A stretch of DNA of 64,000 nucleotides from an uncultured bacterium (GTDB taxonomy: Bacteria; Planctomycetota; UBA1135; GCA-002686595), in NCBI GenBank assembly GCA_938075305.1, contig CALJGV010000006.1, positions 124,001-188,000 of the forward strand, given 5' to 3'. The first letter of the stretch is position 1; each line of letters begins with the position of its first letter. The notes beneath the pieces were generated by a model. The model saw only the letters and a program-made list of their open reading frames with translations. It did not search any database and had not been told where the DNA came from. Positions 1 to 7,711 of this stretch are shown one piece after another. The translations under genes and the position numbers were made by a program.

Positions 1-2
1 AT

Positions 3-266
3 GACCCGCGCCACCCCTACACCCGCGGGCTGCTCGGCAGCGTCCCGCGGCTGAGCGGTGATACCGACGCGGACCTGGACTCCATCAAGGGCTCACCGCC
101 GGACCTGGCAGACCTCCCGGCGGGCTGCGCCTTCCGGCCCCGCTGCACGTTCGAGACCGAGCGCTGCGCCGCGGAGCCGCCGCCCCTGTTCGACCTCGGC
201 GGCGGGCGCAGTTCGGCCTGCCTCGAGCGCGACGCCCTCGGCCAGCCCGAGGGAGGTGCGCGATGA
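3..266 (+). CDS. Peptide ABC transporter ATPase (DppD/OppD type), C-terminal fragment
   Basis: Only the last 87 residues are in the window; the start lies upstream. The fragment opens in the family's C-terminal signature (HPYTRGLLGSVPRL) and continues into the cysteine-bearing tail (CAFRPRC, then two more cysteines) found in oligo/dipeptide transporter ATPases of the OppD/DppD type. In that family the protein pairs with an OppF/DppF ATPase to power peptide import through two permeases. The stop codon overlaps the ATG of the next gene by the ATGA arrangement, so the two ATPases are translationally coupled, as expected for dppD-dppF. The substrate cannot be told because the binding protein and permeases lie outside. 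Confidence 0.85.
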   Translation, partial: DPRHPYTRGLLGSVPRLSGDTDADLDSIKGSPPDLADLPAGCAFRPRCTFETERCAAEPPPLFDLGGGRSSACLERDALGQPEGGAR

Positions 267-1243
267 GCGCCCCGCTGCTCGAGGTCCATGACCTCCACAA
301 GCACTTCGAGGTCGGCTCCCCTGGCTTCTTCGGTGGCCAGCAGGAGATCCTTCGCGCCGTGGACGGCGTCTCGTTCGAGCTGGGTCGGGGCGAGACCCTC
401 GGGCTCGTCGGCGAGTCAGGCTGCGGCAAGAGCACCTGCGCCCGCACCCTGGTCGGCCTCTACCCGCCGACCTCAGGTCGAGTGCTGTACGAGGGCGAGG
501 AGATCAGCAGCCTCTCCCACCGGGATCGCGCGCCGTTCCGCCGCAAGATCCAGATGATCTTCCAGGACCCCTACGCGTCCCTGGATCCGCGGCAGACCGT
601 GTCGTCCATCCTCACCGAGCCCCTTCGCATCCATCGCCTCGCCCGTCCCCGCGAGCGGCGGCTGCGGGCCATGCAGCTCCTGGACGCCGTGGGCCTCAAC
701 CCGAGACACATCCACCGCTTCCCCCACGAGTTCTCCGGAGGCCAGCGCCAGCGCATCGGGATCGCCCGGGCCCTGGCTCTCGAGCCCGACCTGATCATCT
801 GCGACGAGCCGGTCAGCGCCCTGGACGTCTCCATCCAGGCCCAGGTCGTCAACCTCCTCGGGGAGCTGCAGGAGCGCTTCAACCTCGCCTACCTCTTCAT
901 TGCCCACGACCTCGCCGTGGTCCGCCACATCTGCGATCGGGTCGCGGTGATGTACCTGGGCAAGGTGGTCGAGATCGCCGAGCGCGACGCCCTGTTCGAC
1001 GACCCGCGCCACCCCTACACGCGCGCGCTGCTCTCCGCCGTACCGCACCCCGACCCGAGGATCGAACGCGGCCGGGAGCGGATCGTGCTCGAGGGAGACG
1101 TGCCCTCACCCCTCGACCCGCCGACGGGCTGTCGGTTCCATCCGCGCTGCGTCGAACGGGGCAAGGTGACCGGGGATCTGTGTGCCTCCGTGGAGCCCAC
1201 GCTCGGATCGAGGAGCGCGTGCCACCTGGAGCCGGACGTATGA
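263..1243 (+). CDS. dppF: Peptide ABC transporter ATPase (DppF/OppF type)
   Basis: A 326-residue cytoplasmic ATPase with the full ABC set: Walker A GESGCGKST at residues 50-58, Q-loop region IFQDPYASLDPR near 99-110, signature SGGQRQR at 158-164, Walker B LIICDEP near 177-183 and H-loop histidine in AHD near 214-216. The C-terminal HPYTRALLSAVP segment and the CRFHPRC motif are typical of OppF/DppF. It would form the ATPase heterodimer with the preceding gene, with which it overlaps by four bases. The start at 263 is the coupled ATG. Family membership is certain; whether the substrate is di- or oligopeptide, or nickel, is not shown by the sequence. Confidence 0.93.
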   Translation: MSAPLLEVHDLHKHFEVGSPGFFGGQQEILRAVDGVSFELGRGETLGLVGESGCGKSTCARTLVGLYPPTSGRVLYEGEEISSLSHRDRAPFRRKIQMIFQDPYASLDPRQTVSSILTEPLRIHRLARPRERRLRAMQLLDAVGLNPRHIHRFPHEFSGGQRQRIGIARALALEPDLIICDEPVSALDVSIQAQVVNLLGELQERFNLAYLFIAHDLAVVRHICDRVAVMYLGKVVEIAERDALFDDPRHPYTRALLSAVPHPDPRIERGRERIVLEGDVPSPLDPPTGCRFHPRCVERGKVTGDLCASVEPTLGSRSACHLEPDV

Positions 1244-1334
1244 ACGACGTGTTGCTTCTGTAACGAGCAAGCCGCGATCCAACGCCAGGGCCCCCCCGGC
1301 GGCCCCGGGCGATGCAAGTCGTCGCAGCCACCCA

Positions 1335-1494
1335 GGGGCGAGCCCCGGTTTCTTTGCCCGCGCGGTTACCTCCCGTGACCCAGGCACTATTGGGTTCAGG
1401 AAAGGCAGGTGAGCCTGGGAAGGTTCACCGAAAGAGCAGTAAGGAGCTCTGATGCGGGGCCGATCGTCTGTTGACGGTCGGTCCCGCGCTTTTT
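1335..1494 (+). ncRNA. Candidate structured RNA in the 318-base gap after dppF
   Basis: The gap 1244-1561 has no convincing gene. From about 1335 it holds a run of local hairpins on the plus strand: GGGG/CCCC at 1335-1346 with a CGAG loop; ACCCA/TGGGT at 1378-1395; an 8-bp stem (one G-T pair) at 1408-1429 with loop TGGGAA; and then the terminator at 1454-1494. The terminator lies more than 200 bases after the dppF stop, so a separate short transcript or a structured 3' leader is possible. I compared it by eye with SRP, 6S, RNase P, tmRNA and the common riboswitch cores and found no convincing match. GC-rich DNA folds easily by chance, so confidence is low. Confidence 0.3.
1454..1494 (+). terminator. 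Rho-independent terminator
   Basis: A 15-bp stem (arms 1454-1468 and 1473-1487, two G-T pairs when read as RNA) with a four-base TGTT loop is followed by GCTTTTT at 1488-1494. It faces the end of the convergent lipid-kinase gene and ends whatever is transcribed rightward from dppF. The opposite strand has no T run, so it acts on the plus strand. Confidence 0.8.
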
Positions 1495-1561
1495 GCCCCA
1501 GCCCCGTCTCGGGCAGCGTGGTTCCCTCGCGCGCTCGGTCACCGCCGCCGCGCCGAAGGTC

Positions 1562-2503
1562 TCAAGACGCGAGGCTTCCGATCAGGCGGAGCGCACGAGG
1601 GGAGACCTCGAGTTGGACCTCGCGCGCCGCGTCCATCCGGTCACCGTCAAGTTGCCAGGTGAGCGGCGGCCCCCCTGAGGTCGATGCGATGCGCGCCCTC
1701 GCTCCGGAAGTGTCCGTCGCGAGCCGGCTCGAAATGGGACGCTGCAGCTGCGCGAGGGCAAGCACCGCGGCCCCGACCAGCGGGTTCGCACGCTCGCGCA
1801 CGTGGACATCGAGGCGGCCATCGTCGGGGCGCGCCCCCGGCGAGAGCCACATGGACTTGCCATAGGTGCGCGTGTTGGAGGCGATGGCGGACACCGCCCG
1901 TGAGGCGCGCACCTCTCCACCGATGGCCACCTCGAACCGCGGCGGCGCGAGCCGCAGGAGCTCCCGCAAGCCGCACCAGCCGTACAGGGTGTTGGCAGAC
2001 CAGCGGTACCAGCGAGCCCCCAGGCGACGGCCGCGCGCGGCGTCGATCCTCGCGGAGATCCCTGCGTCGAAGCCGAACCCGGCCATGGCGAGGAAGACCT
2101 CGGCCGCGCCGCCGTCTGCACGCGCGAGGCCCACGTCCCAGTCCACCACCCCCGCCGCGGCGATCGCATCGATGGCCACGACCGGATCCAGCGGGAGCCC
2201 AAGCTCCCGGGCCACCACGTTGCCGGTACCGAAGGGCAGCACGCCCAGCTCGGGTCGGTCCGCTCCGTCGAGCTCGAGCAGGCCCGCCGCCGCCTCACGC
2301 AGCGACCCGTCCCCCCCGAGGACAAGGACGCGGTCCACCTCGCCGGCGACCTCCGCCGCCAGCTCTCGGATGTGGCCGGCACGCTCGGAGCGACGCTCCA
2401 GGGCCCCGTGGCCGAGAGCCTGGAGCCGCGCCCTGACGGACCCGGCCACCTGCACCGCGCGGCCGCGGCCGGCGATCGGGTTGTAGAGCACGGCGTACCT
2501 CAC
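1562..2503 (-). CDS. Diacylglycerol/lipid kinase family protein (YegS/DgkB type)
   Basis: A 313-residue protein with the DAGK catalytic motifs: NPIAG at residues 8-12, GGDGS at 63-67 (usually GGDGT) and PFGTGN at 90-95. The family phosphorylates diacylglycerol, sphingosine-like or related lipids with ATP at the membrane's inner face. The C-terminal half has the beta-sandwich part, with a conserved aspartate-rich patch (DDGRLDV). It starts with GTG at 2503, only four bases after the fluC stop, so it is the last gene of the modABC-fluC run. The lipid substrate is not evident, and the link with molybdate or fluoride genes is probably only positional. Confidence 0.85.
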   Translation of the reverse strand: MRYAVLYNPIAGRGRAVQVAGSVRARLQALGHGALERRSERAGHIRELAAEVAGEVDRVLVLGGDGSLREAAAGLLELDGADRPELGVLPFGTGNVVARELGLPLDPVVAIDAIAAAGVVDWDVGLARADGGAAEVFLAMAGFGFDAGISARIDAARGRRLGARWYRWSANTLYGWCGLRELLRLAPPRFEVAIGGEVRASRAVSAIASNTRTYGKSMWLSPGARPDDGRLDVHVRERANPLVGAAVLALAQLQRPISSRLATDTSGARARIASTSGGPPLTWQLDGDRMDAAREVQLEVSPRALRLIGSLAS

Positions 2504-2507
2504 GGGC

Positions 2508-2864
2508 TCAACCGACGAGGGCCATCCCGAGCCGCGCGGCGCCCACCGCGAGCACGACGTTCAGGGCAACCACCAGCGCGGCCGTTCCCATGGATCCGTC
2601 CCTCATCAGCAGGACCACCTCCAGGCTGAAGGTGCTGAACGTGGTCAGCGCCCCGAGCAGGCCCACGGCCACGAACTGACGGTGGGACTCGTGCCCGTTC
2701 CCCGCCTCGATCCAGGCCCAGAGGGCCCCGATCGCGAGGCTGCCCACCACGTTGACCAGCAGCGTCCCGAAGGGCAGCGCCGCGCCCGCCAGCGCCCGCG
2801 ACACGCCGTAACGCGCCACGGCGCCGATGAATCCACCGCAGCCCACAAAGAGGAGGTCCCGCAT
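2508..2864 (-). CDS. fluC: Fluoride channel FluC (CrcB)
   Basis: A 118-residue membrane protein with four hydrophobic segments and the family hallmarks: GGFIGAVARY near the N-terminus, GTLLVNVVGS (Asn 38) in the second segment and GALTTFSTFS at 71-80 carrying the pore threonines and phenylalanines. FluC dimers export fluoride as dual-topology channels. I chose the ATG at 2864, giving the usual FluC length; the frame stays open further upstream through the 15-bp repeat array, but that part looks unlike protein. I see no fluoride riboswitch in the 100 bases upstream. It follows modC on the same strand. Confidence 0.9.
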   Translation of the reverse strand: MRDLLFVGCGGFIGAVARYGVSRALAGAALPFGTLLVNVVGSLAIGALWAWIEAGNGHESHRQFVAVGLLGALTTFSTFSLEVVLLMRDGSMGTAALVVALNVVLAVGAARLGMALVG

Positions 2865-2910
2865 GGAAGCGAGCATACGGAAAGGCGGCTCGCGCTGTCC
2901 CTGAGCAGCA

Positions 2911-2970
2911 GCGGGGGCTCCGTGAGCGGGGCCTCTGTCAGCGGGGCCTCTGTCAGCGGGGCCTCTGTCA
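2911..2970. repeat. 15-bp tandem repeat, three exact copies plus one diverged
   Basis: The unit GCGGGGCCTCTGTCA occurs exactly at 2926-2940, 2941-2955 and 2956-2970, with a diverged copy at 2911-2925. It fills the space between modC and fluC, and the last copy supplies the modC stop codon. The unit length is a multiple of three and all frames stay open across it, so slippage would not close a reading frame. No spacers of unique sequence, so it is not a CRISPR. Confidence 0.85.
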
Positions 2971-4101
2971 GCGGGGCGGCGCCGTGCGCGCTGCCCCGAG
3001 CCCACGGGCCCGCGTGGCCTGGGCCTTGAAGAGCGCCACCACCGGCGCCCCCGGGGTGAGCGCGAGCCGCTCCACCGCGCGCTCGGTGACCTCGGCCAGG
3101 ACCGGCGCCTCGAGGCCGCAGTCCACCTGCACCAGGCACCGGGCCTCGGTCCGCGTCACCCGCTCCACGGTCCCCGCGAGGTGATTGGTGAGGGAGAGCC
3201 GAGCGTCCATGGGCGGCACCGCGAGCACGATGTCGGCGGGACCCAGGATGACCTCCACCTCGTCGCCCACCTCCGCGGTCACGTCCCCGCAAGCCACCTC
3301 GGAGGCCGCAGGGTCCGCGGGCGCCGCGCTCCCACGCCCCGCGAGCGCCACCCACCCGAGCCCCGTCTCGTCGCGACGGACCATGTGGCCGGGGAGCGAG
3401 AACGAGAGTCCGCTCCCGGCGAGCAGCTCCACGGCAGTCTGATCCGCGGCGATGGTCGAGAGGTCGCCCTGGGCCGCCGCCCGACCGCCGTCCATCAGGA
3501 GCAGCTCGTCCGTGAGGGCCAGGAGATCCGAGAGGTCATGGCTCACCATCAGCGTGGGCAGCCGGAACCGCTCCTGCACCCGACGCAGGAACGGCAGCAC
3601 CTGGAGCTTGAGCCCGCGGTCCAGGCTCGAGAGCGGCTCGTCCAGCAGCAGCACCCGCGGCGCTGCAAGGAGGGCCCGCCCGATGGCGACGCGCTGGCGC
3701 TGTCCCCCGGAGCACTCCCTGGGCAGACGGTCGAGGAGGTCTCCGAGCTCGAGCAGGTCCACCACCTCCTCCAGCTCCACGCTGCCGCCAGGGACCATCC
3801 CGTAGCGGAGGTTGCCCTGGACCGACAGGTGGGGAAACAGCCGGTGGTCCTGGAAGACGAGCCCGACCCGTCGCCCATGGGCCGGCGGCAAGATCCCGGC
3901 CGCGAGGTCCACGAGGACCTCACCGTCCACCGCGACCCGCATCAGCTCCGAGGGGAGCAACCCCGCGATCGCGTGGAGCAGCGTCGACTTGCCCGACCCC
4001 GAGGGACCGAACACGCCGGTCGCTCCCCCGCCGAGGCGGAGGTCCAGGTCGAGGGTGAAGCCGCCGCGCCGGGCGACGGCGCGGATCTCGAGCCCGCTCA
4101 T
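2968..4101 (-). CDS. modC: Molybdate ABC transporter ATPase ModC
   Basis: A 377-residue ABC ATPase: Walker A GPSGSGKST at residues 32-40, Q-loop LVFQDHRLFPHL at 81-92, signature SGGQRQR at 131-137, Walker B VLLLDEP at 150-156 and H-loop histidine 188. After the ATPase domain the chain continues for some 150 residues, ending in a TOBE/Mop-type segment (LTNHLAGTVERVTR, then VLAEVTERAVERLAL) that in ModC binds molybdate for feedback. The start overlaps the modB stop by ATGA. Together with modA and modB it forms the molybdate or tungstate importer. The stop codon lies inside the 15-bp repeat array. Confidence 0.92.
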   Translation of the reverse strand: MSGLEIRAVARRGGFTLDLDLRLGGGATGVFGPSGSGKSTLLHAIAGLLPSELMRVAVDGEVLVDLAAGILPPAHGRRVGLVFQDHRLFPHLSVQGNLRYGMVPGGSVELEEVVDLLELGDLLDRLPRECSGGQRQRVAIGRALLAAPRVLLLDEPLSSLDRGLKLQVLPFLRRVQERFRLPTLMVSHDLSDLLALTDELLLMDGGRAAAQGDLSTIAADQTAVELLAGSGLSFSLPGHMVRRDETGLGWVALAGRGSAAPADPAASEVACGDVTAEVGDEVEVILGPADIVLAVPPMDARLSLTNHLAGTVERVTRTEARCLVQVDCGLEAPVLAEVTERAVERLALTPGAPVVALFKAQATRARGLGAARTAPPR

Positions 4102-4805
4102 GTCTGCCCTCCACCTGCGCCACGCCGGAGCCGGCGCACCACCAGCTCGCTGGCCAGGAGCGCCGCCGCCGAGAGGAGCACCGACACCACCGTGAGCCGC
4201 AGCGCAGCGCCGTCACCTCCCGGGACCTGGGTGCCCTGGAAGATCGCCAGCGGCAGCGTGCGCGTCTCCCCGGCGATGCTGCCCGCGAGGGTGATCGTGG
4301 CTCCGAACTCCCCGAGGCTGCGGGCGAAGCCCAGGCTGAGGCCCGCCACCACCCCCGGAGCCGCGAGGGGCAGGGTCACCGTCCGGAAGCGCCGGAGCGG
4401 GCCCGCGCCCAGCACCGCCGCGGCGTCCTCGAGGCCGGGGTCCACCAGCTCCACCGCGGTCCGCACCGAGCGCACCACCAGGGGGAGAGCCACCACCGCG
4501 GCCGCCAGCACCGCCCCGAGGGTGGTGAAGGCCACCTCGATCCCGAGGGCCTCCAGCATCGGCCCCAGGGGGCCCGAGCGGCCAAAGGTAAGCAGGAGCA
4601 GGTAGCCAACCACCACGGGCGTCAGCACCAGTGGCAGGTGAACGACGGTGTCCAGGAGCAGTTTCCCGCGGAAGTCACGTCGGGCCAGGAGCCACCCCAG
4701 GGCCACCCCGGGGCCCGCCACGGCCGCGGTCGCCAGGAGGCTCACCCGCAGGGAGAGCCAGAGGGTCCCCCACTCCGCGGGCGTCAGGATGGCGACCACG
4801 CTCAT
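4098..4805 (-). CDS. modB: Molybdate ABC transporter permease ModB
   Basis: A 235-residue permease with five or six hydrophobic segments and the cytoplasmic EAA-type loop (EDAAAVLGAGPLRRFRTV) followed by LPLAAPGVVAG, which docks onto the ATPase. The segment FARSLGEFGATITLAG is the usual ModB/CysT signature. I chose the ATG at 4805, which overlaps the modA stop by ATGA; an open frame exists further upstream but sits within modA. The stop overlaps modC by four bases. Known role of the family: the membrane path for molybdate or tungstate. Confidence 0.92.
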   Translation of the reverse strand: MSVVAILTPAEWGTLWLSLRVSLLATAAVAGPGVALGWLLARRDFRGKLLLDTVVHLPLVLTPVVVGYLLLLTFGRSGPLGPMLEALGIEVAFTTLGAVLAAAVVALPLVVRSVRTAVELVDPGLEDAAAVLGAGPLRRFRTVTLPLAAPGVVAGLSLGFARSLGEFGATITLAGSIAGETRTLPLAIFQGTQVPGGDGAALRLTVVSVLLSAAALLASELVVRRLRRGAGGGQT

Positions 4806-5632
4806 CGCGCCTCGCCCCCGGGCTCCGCCGGCAGGAACCCACGGGCCGCGAGGCTCGCCGCCGCCTCTCCCCCGGCGCACCGGTGGAGGAACCGCCTCGC
4901 CCCCGCCCCTGCTGAAGGCGTGGGGGCCGCGCAGTACCGGATCGGACGGTGGAGGCCCGCGTCGAGGTCCCGGAGGACCTCGACCGAGGCGGACCCGACC
5001 GCGTCGGTGCGATACAGGATCGCCCAGTCCACCTCCCCGAGTTCCAGGAGCCGTAGGGCAGCGCGCGCGCTCCCGGCGGGGATCAACCTGGCCGACAGGT
5101 CAGGCCACGCGCCGTCCGCCACGAGGGCCTCCCGGGCGTACTGGCCGAGGGGCACGAAGTCCGGGTCCCCCGTGGCCCAACGCCCGGGGGGGAACGCGGC
5201 GCTGTCCGCCAGAGGAGCGGTCGCGACGGTGGAGCCGCCAGCCCCTTCCGAGCGGTGCGCCACCACGAGCCGGCCCCGCGCGAGGTCCACCCGCGCGTCG
5301 CCGTCCAGCCGTCCGGTCGCCGAGAGCTCGTCGATCCAGCGCTCATCCGCGGAGAGGAAGACATCGAAGGGCGCTCCGCCCTCGAGTTGCCGCGCCAGGG
5401 TCGAGCTGGAGCCGAGGGTCAGCCGAGGAGCCGGCTCCCCCGCCGCCACCCAACCGGCCACGAGGTCCTCCACGACCCCAGCGAGGCTGGAGGCTGCGGC
5501 GACGGTGAAGCCCGCCTCGGCCCCGCCCTGTGTCTGAGGGGGATCTCCACACCCGGGCCCCAGGAGCATCAGGCCCGCCGCCAGGAGGGCGCGCATGGGG
5601 CTTCGCGCAGGACGGCGGAGGAGGTGGAGCAT
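4802..5632 (-). CDS. modA: Molybdate ABC transporter substrate-binding protein ModA
   Basis: A 276-residue exported protein. A hydrophobic leader (RALLAAGLMLLGPGC) ends in a cysteine that may carry lipid, although the four residues before it are not a perfect lipobox. The mature part begins FTVAAASSLAGVVEDL and has GSSSTLARQLEGGAPFDVFLSAD, the oxyanion-binding pattern of ModA/WtpA. The start is ATG at 5632, with a second in-frame ATG at 5596 that would also leave a signal peptide. It is the first gene of modABC. No ModE site or molybdenum-cofactor riboswitch was recognised in the 190-base divergent region upstream. Confidence 0.9.
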   Translation of the reverse strand: MLHLLRRPARSPMRALLAAGLMLLGPGCGDPPQTQGGAEAGFTVAAASSLAGVVEDLVAGWVAAGEPAPRLTLGSSSTLARQLEGGAPFDVFLSADERWIDELSATGRLDGDARVDLARGRLVVAHRSEGAGGSTVATAPLADSAAFPPGRWATGDPDFVPLGQYAREALVADGAWPDLSARLIPAGSARAALRLLELGEVDWAILYRTDAVGSASVEVLRDLDAGLHRPIRYCAAPTPSAGAGARRFLHRCAGGEAAASLAARGFLPAEPGGEAR

Positions 5633-5822
5633 CGGGCGCGAGGATAGCGTCTGGCCCGCCCGCGGGGCCCGCGCCACGGGCTGGACCGTGATCGAGACAC
5701 GGCGAAGGCAATCCGCCCCGGATCGCCCCCGCAGGGGCCCCTGGCGGTTGCAATGGGGCGCCGCCACTCCCTGGGCGGCTCCCCTTCCCGACCGAAGGTC
5801 CCACTCACCCGAGGCCCCGACC

Positions 5823-7559
5823 ATGCGCCTGAACCAGCTCGCCGCCCACCTCGCCGCTCGCCTCTCCCCTGGCCTCGCCCTCGTGGCGGCCGCCGCGGCC
5901 CAGACCGTCCACGTCGATGCGAACCTGACCACCGGCGCCAACGACGGGTCCTCCTGGGCCAACGCCTTCCAGGGCACCGACGGCCTGCAGGCGGCCCTCG
6001 GCGTCACCGTCCCCGGGGACCAGGTCTTCGTGGCCGACGGCACCTACCGCACGAACAACTCGGGGAGCCGCGCGCTCTCCTTCCGCCTGCAGAACGACGT
6101 GGAGATCTACGGGGGGTTCATGGGCGGCGAGTCCTCCCCCGATGAGCGCCCCGCCTTCGGCGTCGCTCCGTCGATCCTGACCGCAGACCTGAACGGCAAC
6201 GACGGTCCGAACTTCAGCGGCAACGCCGAGAACTCCTACCACGTGGTCCGCACCCAGGGGACCAACACCTCCGCGGTGCTCGACGGCTTCACCATCACCG
6301 GCGGCAACTCCAACGGCAGCTCCAGCGGCAACGCCGACCGAGGGGGCGGGATCCTCTGCGTGGGCAACGTGAACCCGACCATCCGCAACTGTGACTTCGT
6401 GGCCAACCGCTGCACCTTCGGCGGCGGCGCGGGCTACATCAACAGCTCGGGGCCCGACTTCATCAACTGCTCCTTCCGTGACAACGTGGGCGGCGCCTTC
6501 GGGGGCGCCTTTGACATCGCCACGGGCGGCGCGGTGGTCTACGACGGCTGCTGGTTCGAGGGCAACCGCGCGTCCCGCGCGGGCGCCCTGGAGATCTTCT
6601 CCACGGGGAACGTCTCCGTCCTCAACTCCGTCTTCACCGGGAACGTCGCCACGGGCTCCTCGGGCGGCGGGGCCCTCTGGATCGGCTCCGGCGGCTCGAC
6701 ACGGGTGCGAAACTGCACCATTGTCGGCAACAGCTCCACCTCCCAGGCGGCCGGCGGCATCCGCGTCCAGGGCGCGACCCCAACGATCCGCAACACGATC
6801 TTCTGGGCCAACACCGGCCCGGGCGGCGCCCAGGGCCCCTTCAACCAGGTGTCCAACGGCGCCAACGTCCGCCATTGCCTCGTCGAGGGCGGTTTCTCCG
6901 GCACCGGCAACATCAGCGCGGCCCCGCTCTTTGTGGACCAGGCGGCCGGCAACTTCCGGCTCCAGGTCCCCTCACCCGGCATCGACGCCGGTGACAACGC
7001 CAGCCTGCTGGCAGGCTTCACCGAGGCCGACGCCGACGGGGCGCGCCGTCGGTTCGACGAGCCCTCCGTCCCCGACACCGGCGCGGGCACCGCGCCCATC
7101 GTCGACATGGGCGCCTACGAGACGAGCAGCAACATCGGCGCGGTGTTCTGCTTCGCCAACCCCAACTCCACCGGGCAGGTCGGACGCATCGACGCGAGCG
7201 GCTCCCTGGACGTGAGCCAGAACGACGTGACCCTCACGGCCTCCCGCCTACCGCTGAACGCCTTCGGCTTCTTCATCGCCAGCCGCACCCGCGGCTTCGC
7301 CCTGAACCCCGGCGGCAGCGCGGGCAACCTGTGCCTCTCCGGCTCCATCGGCCGCTACGTGGGCGCGGGGCAGATCCTGAACACCGGCACCGCCGGCGCC
7401 TTCTCTCTGACCCTCGACCTCGGCGCCATCCCCCAGCCCACCGGCTCGGTCGCCGCGATCGCCGGCGAGAGCTGGTCCTTCCAGGCCTGGCACCGGGACA
7501 CGGCCATCTTCTTCGCCACGTCCAACTTCACCGACGGCGTCCGGCTGACCTTCCAGTGA
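5823..7559 (+). CDS. Exported right-handed beta-helix protein with shared C-terminal module
   Basis: A 578-residue protein with a signal peptide (LSPGLALVAAAAAQ, cleavage probably after AQ). The region to about residue 430 is a parallel beta-helix of the kind that starts YVDANLTTG-like (here HVDANLTTGANDG): repeated short rungs such as DGFTITGGNSNG, NPTIRNCDF, FINCSFRDN and VLNSVFTGN, as in polymorphic-outer-membrane or pectate-lyase-fold surface proteins. Residues from about 442 to the end form a separate module shared with the gene at 11651 (see findings). No catalytic residues were recognised. It is transcribed divergently from modA. Probable place: outer surface or extracellular; the ligand is unknown. 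Confidence 0.85.
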   Translation: MRLNQLAAHLAARLSPGLALVAAAAAQTVHVDANLTTGANDGSSWANAFQGTDGLQAALGVTVPGDQVFVADGTYRTNNSGSRALSFRLQNDVEIYGGFMGGESSPDERPAFGVAPSILTADLNGNDGPNFSGNAENSYHVVRTQGTNTSAVLDGFTITGGNSNGSSSGNADRGGGILCVGNVNPTIRNCDFVANRCTFGGGAGYINSSGPDFINCSFRDNVGGAFGGAFDIATGGAVVYDGCWFEGNRASRAGALEIFSTGNVSVLNSVFTGNVATGSSGGGALWIGSGGSTRVRNCTIVGNSSTSQAAGGIRVQGATPTIRNTIFWANTGPGGAQGPFNQVSNGANVRHCLVEGGFSGTGNISAAPLFVDQAAGNFRLQVPSPGIDAGDNASLLAGFTEADADGARRRFDEPSVPDTGAGTAPIVDMGAYETSSNIGAVFCFANPNSTGQVGRIDASGSLDVSQNDVTLTASRLPLNAFGFFIASRTRGFALNPGGSAGNLCLSGSIGRYVGAGQILNTGTAGAFSLTLDLGAIPQPTGSVAAIAGESWSFQAWHRDTAIFFATSNFTDGVRLTFQ

Positions 7560-7600
7560 GCCGCGTGGGCGCAGCCCACAGCAAGCACGGAGCCAGACGA

Positions 7601-7635
7601 CGGCCCCGCCGGGGCCCATGGCGCCGGCGGGGCCG
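7601..7635. terminator. GC-rich hairpin between convergent genes
   Basis: A 12-bp perfect stem (7601-7612 with 7624-7635, 11-base loop) lies between two converging genes. It lacks a T run on either strand, so it may stop transcription weakly or need a factor. A second, smaller hairpin, CGGACGG/CCGTCCG, lies at 7687-7702. Confidence 0.4.
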
Positions 7636-7711
7636 CCTCGTCGAAGGCCCACTCGGCCCGGGTACGACCCACGGGCTCCGACAGGACGGACGGTGCCGTC
7701 CGAAAGGCGCG

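Noticed and set aside
1335..1494. SRP (4.5S) RNA or 6S RNA
   Set aside because: The conserved SRP loop text is absent and the stems do not nest into one long hairpin as in 6S RNA.
2911..2970. CRISPR array
   Set aside because: The repeats touch each other with no spacers and the unit is only 15 bases.
2864..2970. Fluoride riboswitch upstream of fluC
   Set aside because: No conserved core of the fluoride aptamer was seen; the space is filled by tandem repeats.
2865..3005. FluC starting upstream, giving a longer N-terminus
   Set aside because: The extra residues come from the 15-bp repeat and from the modC end; the start at 2864 gives the normal FluC length.
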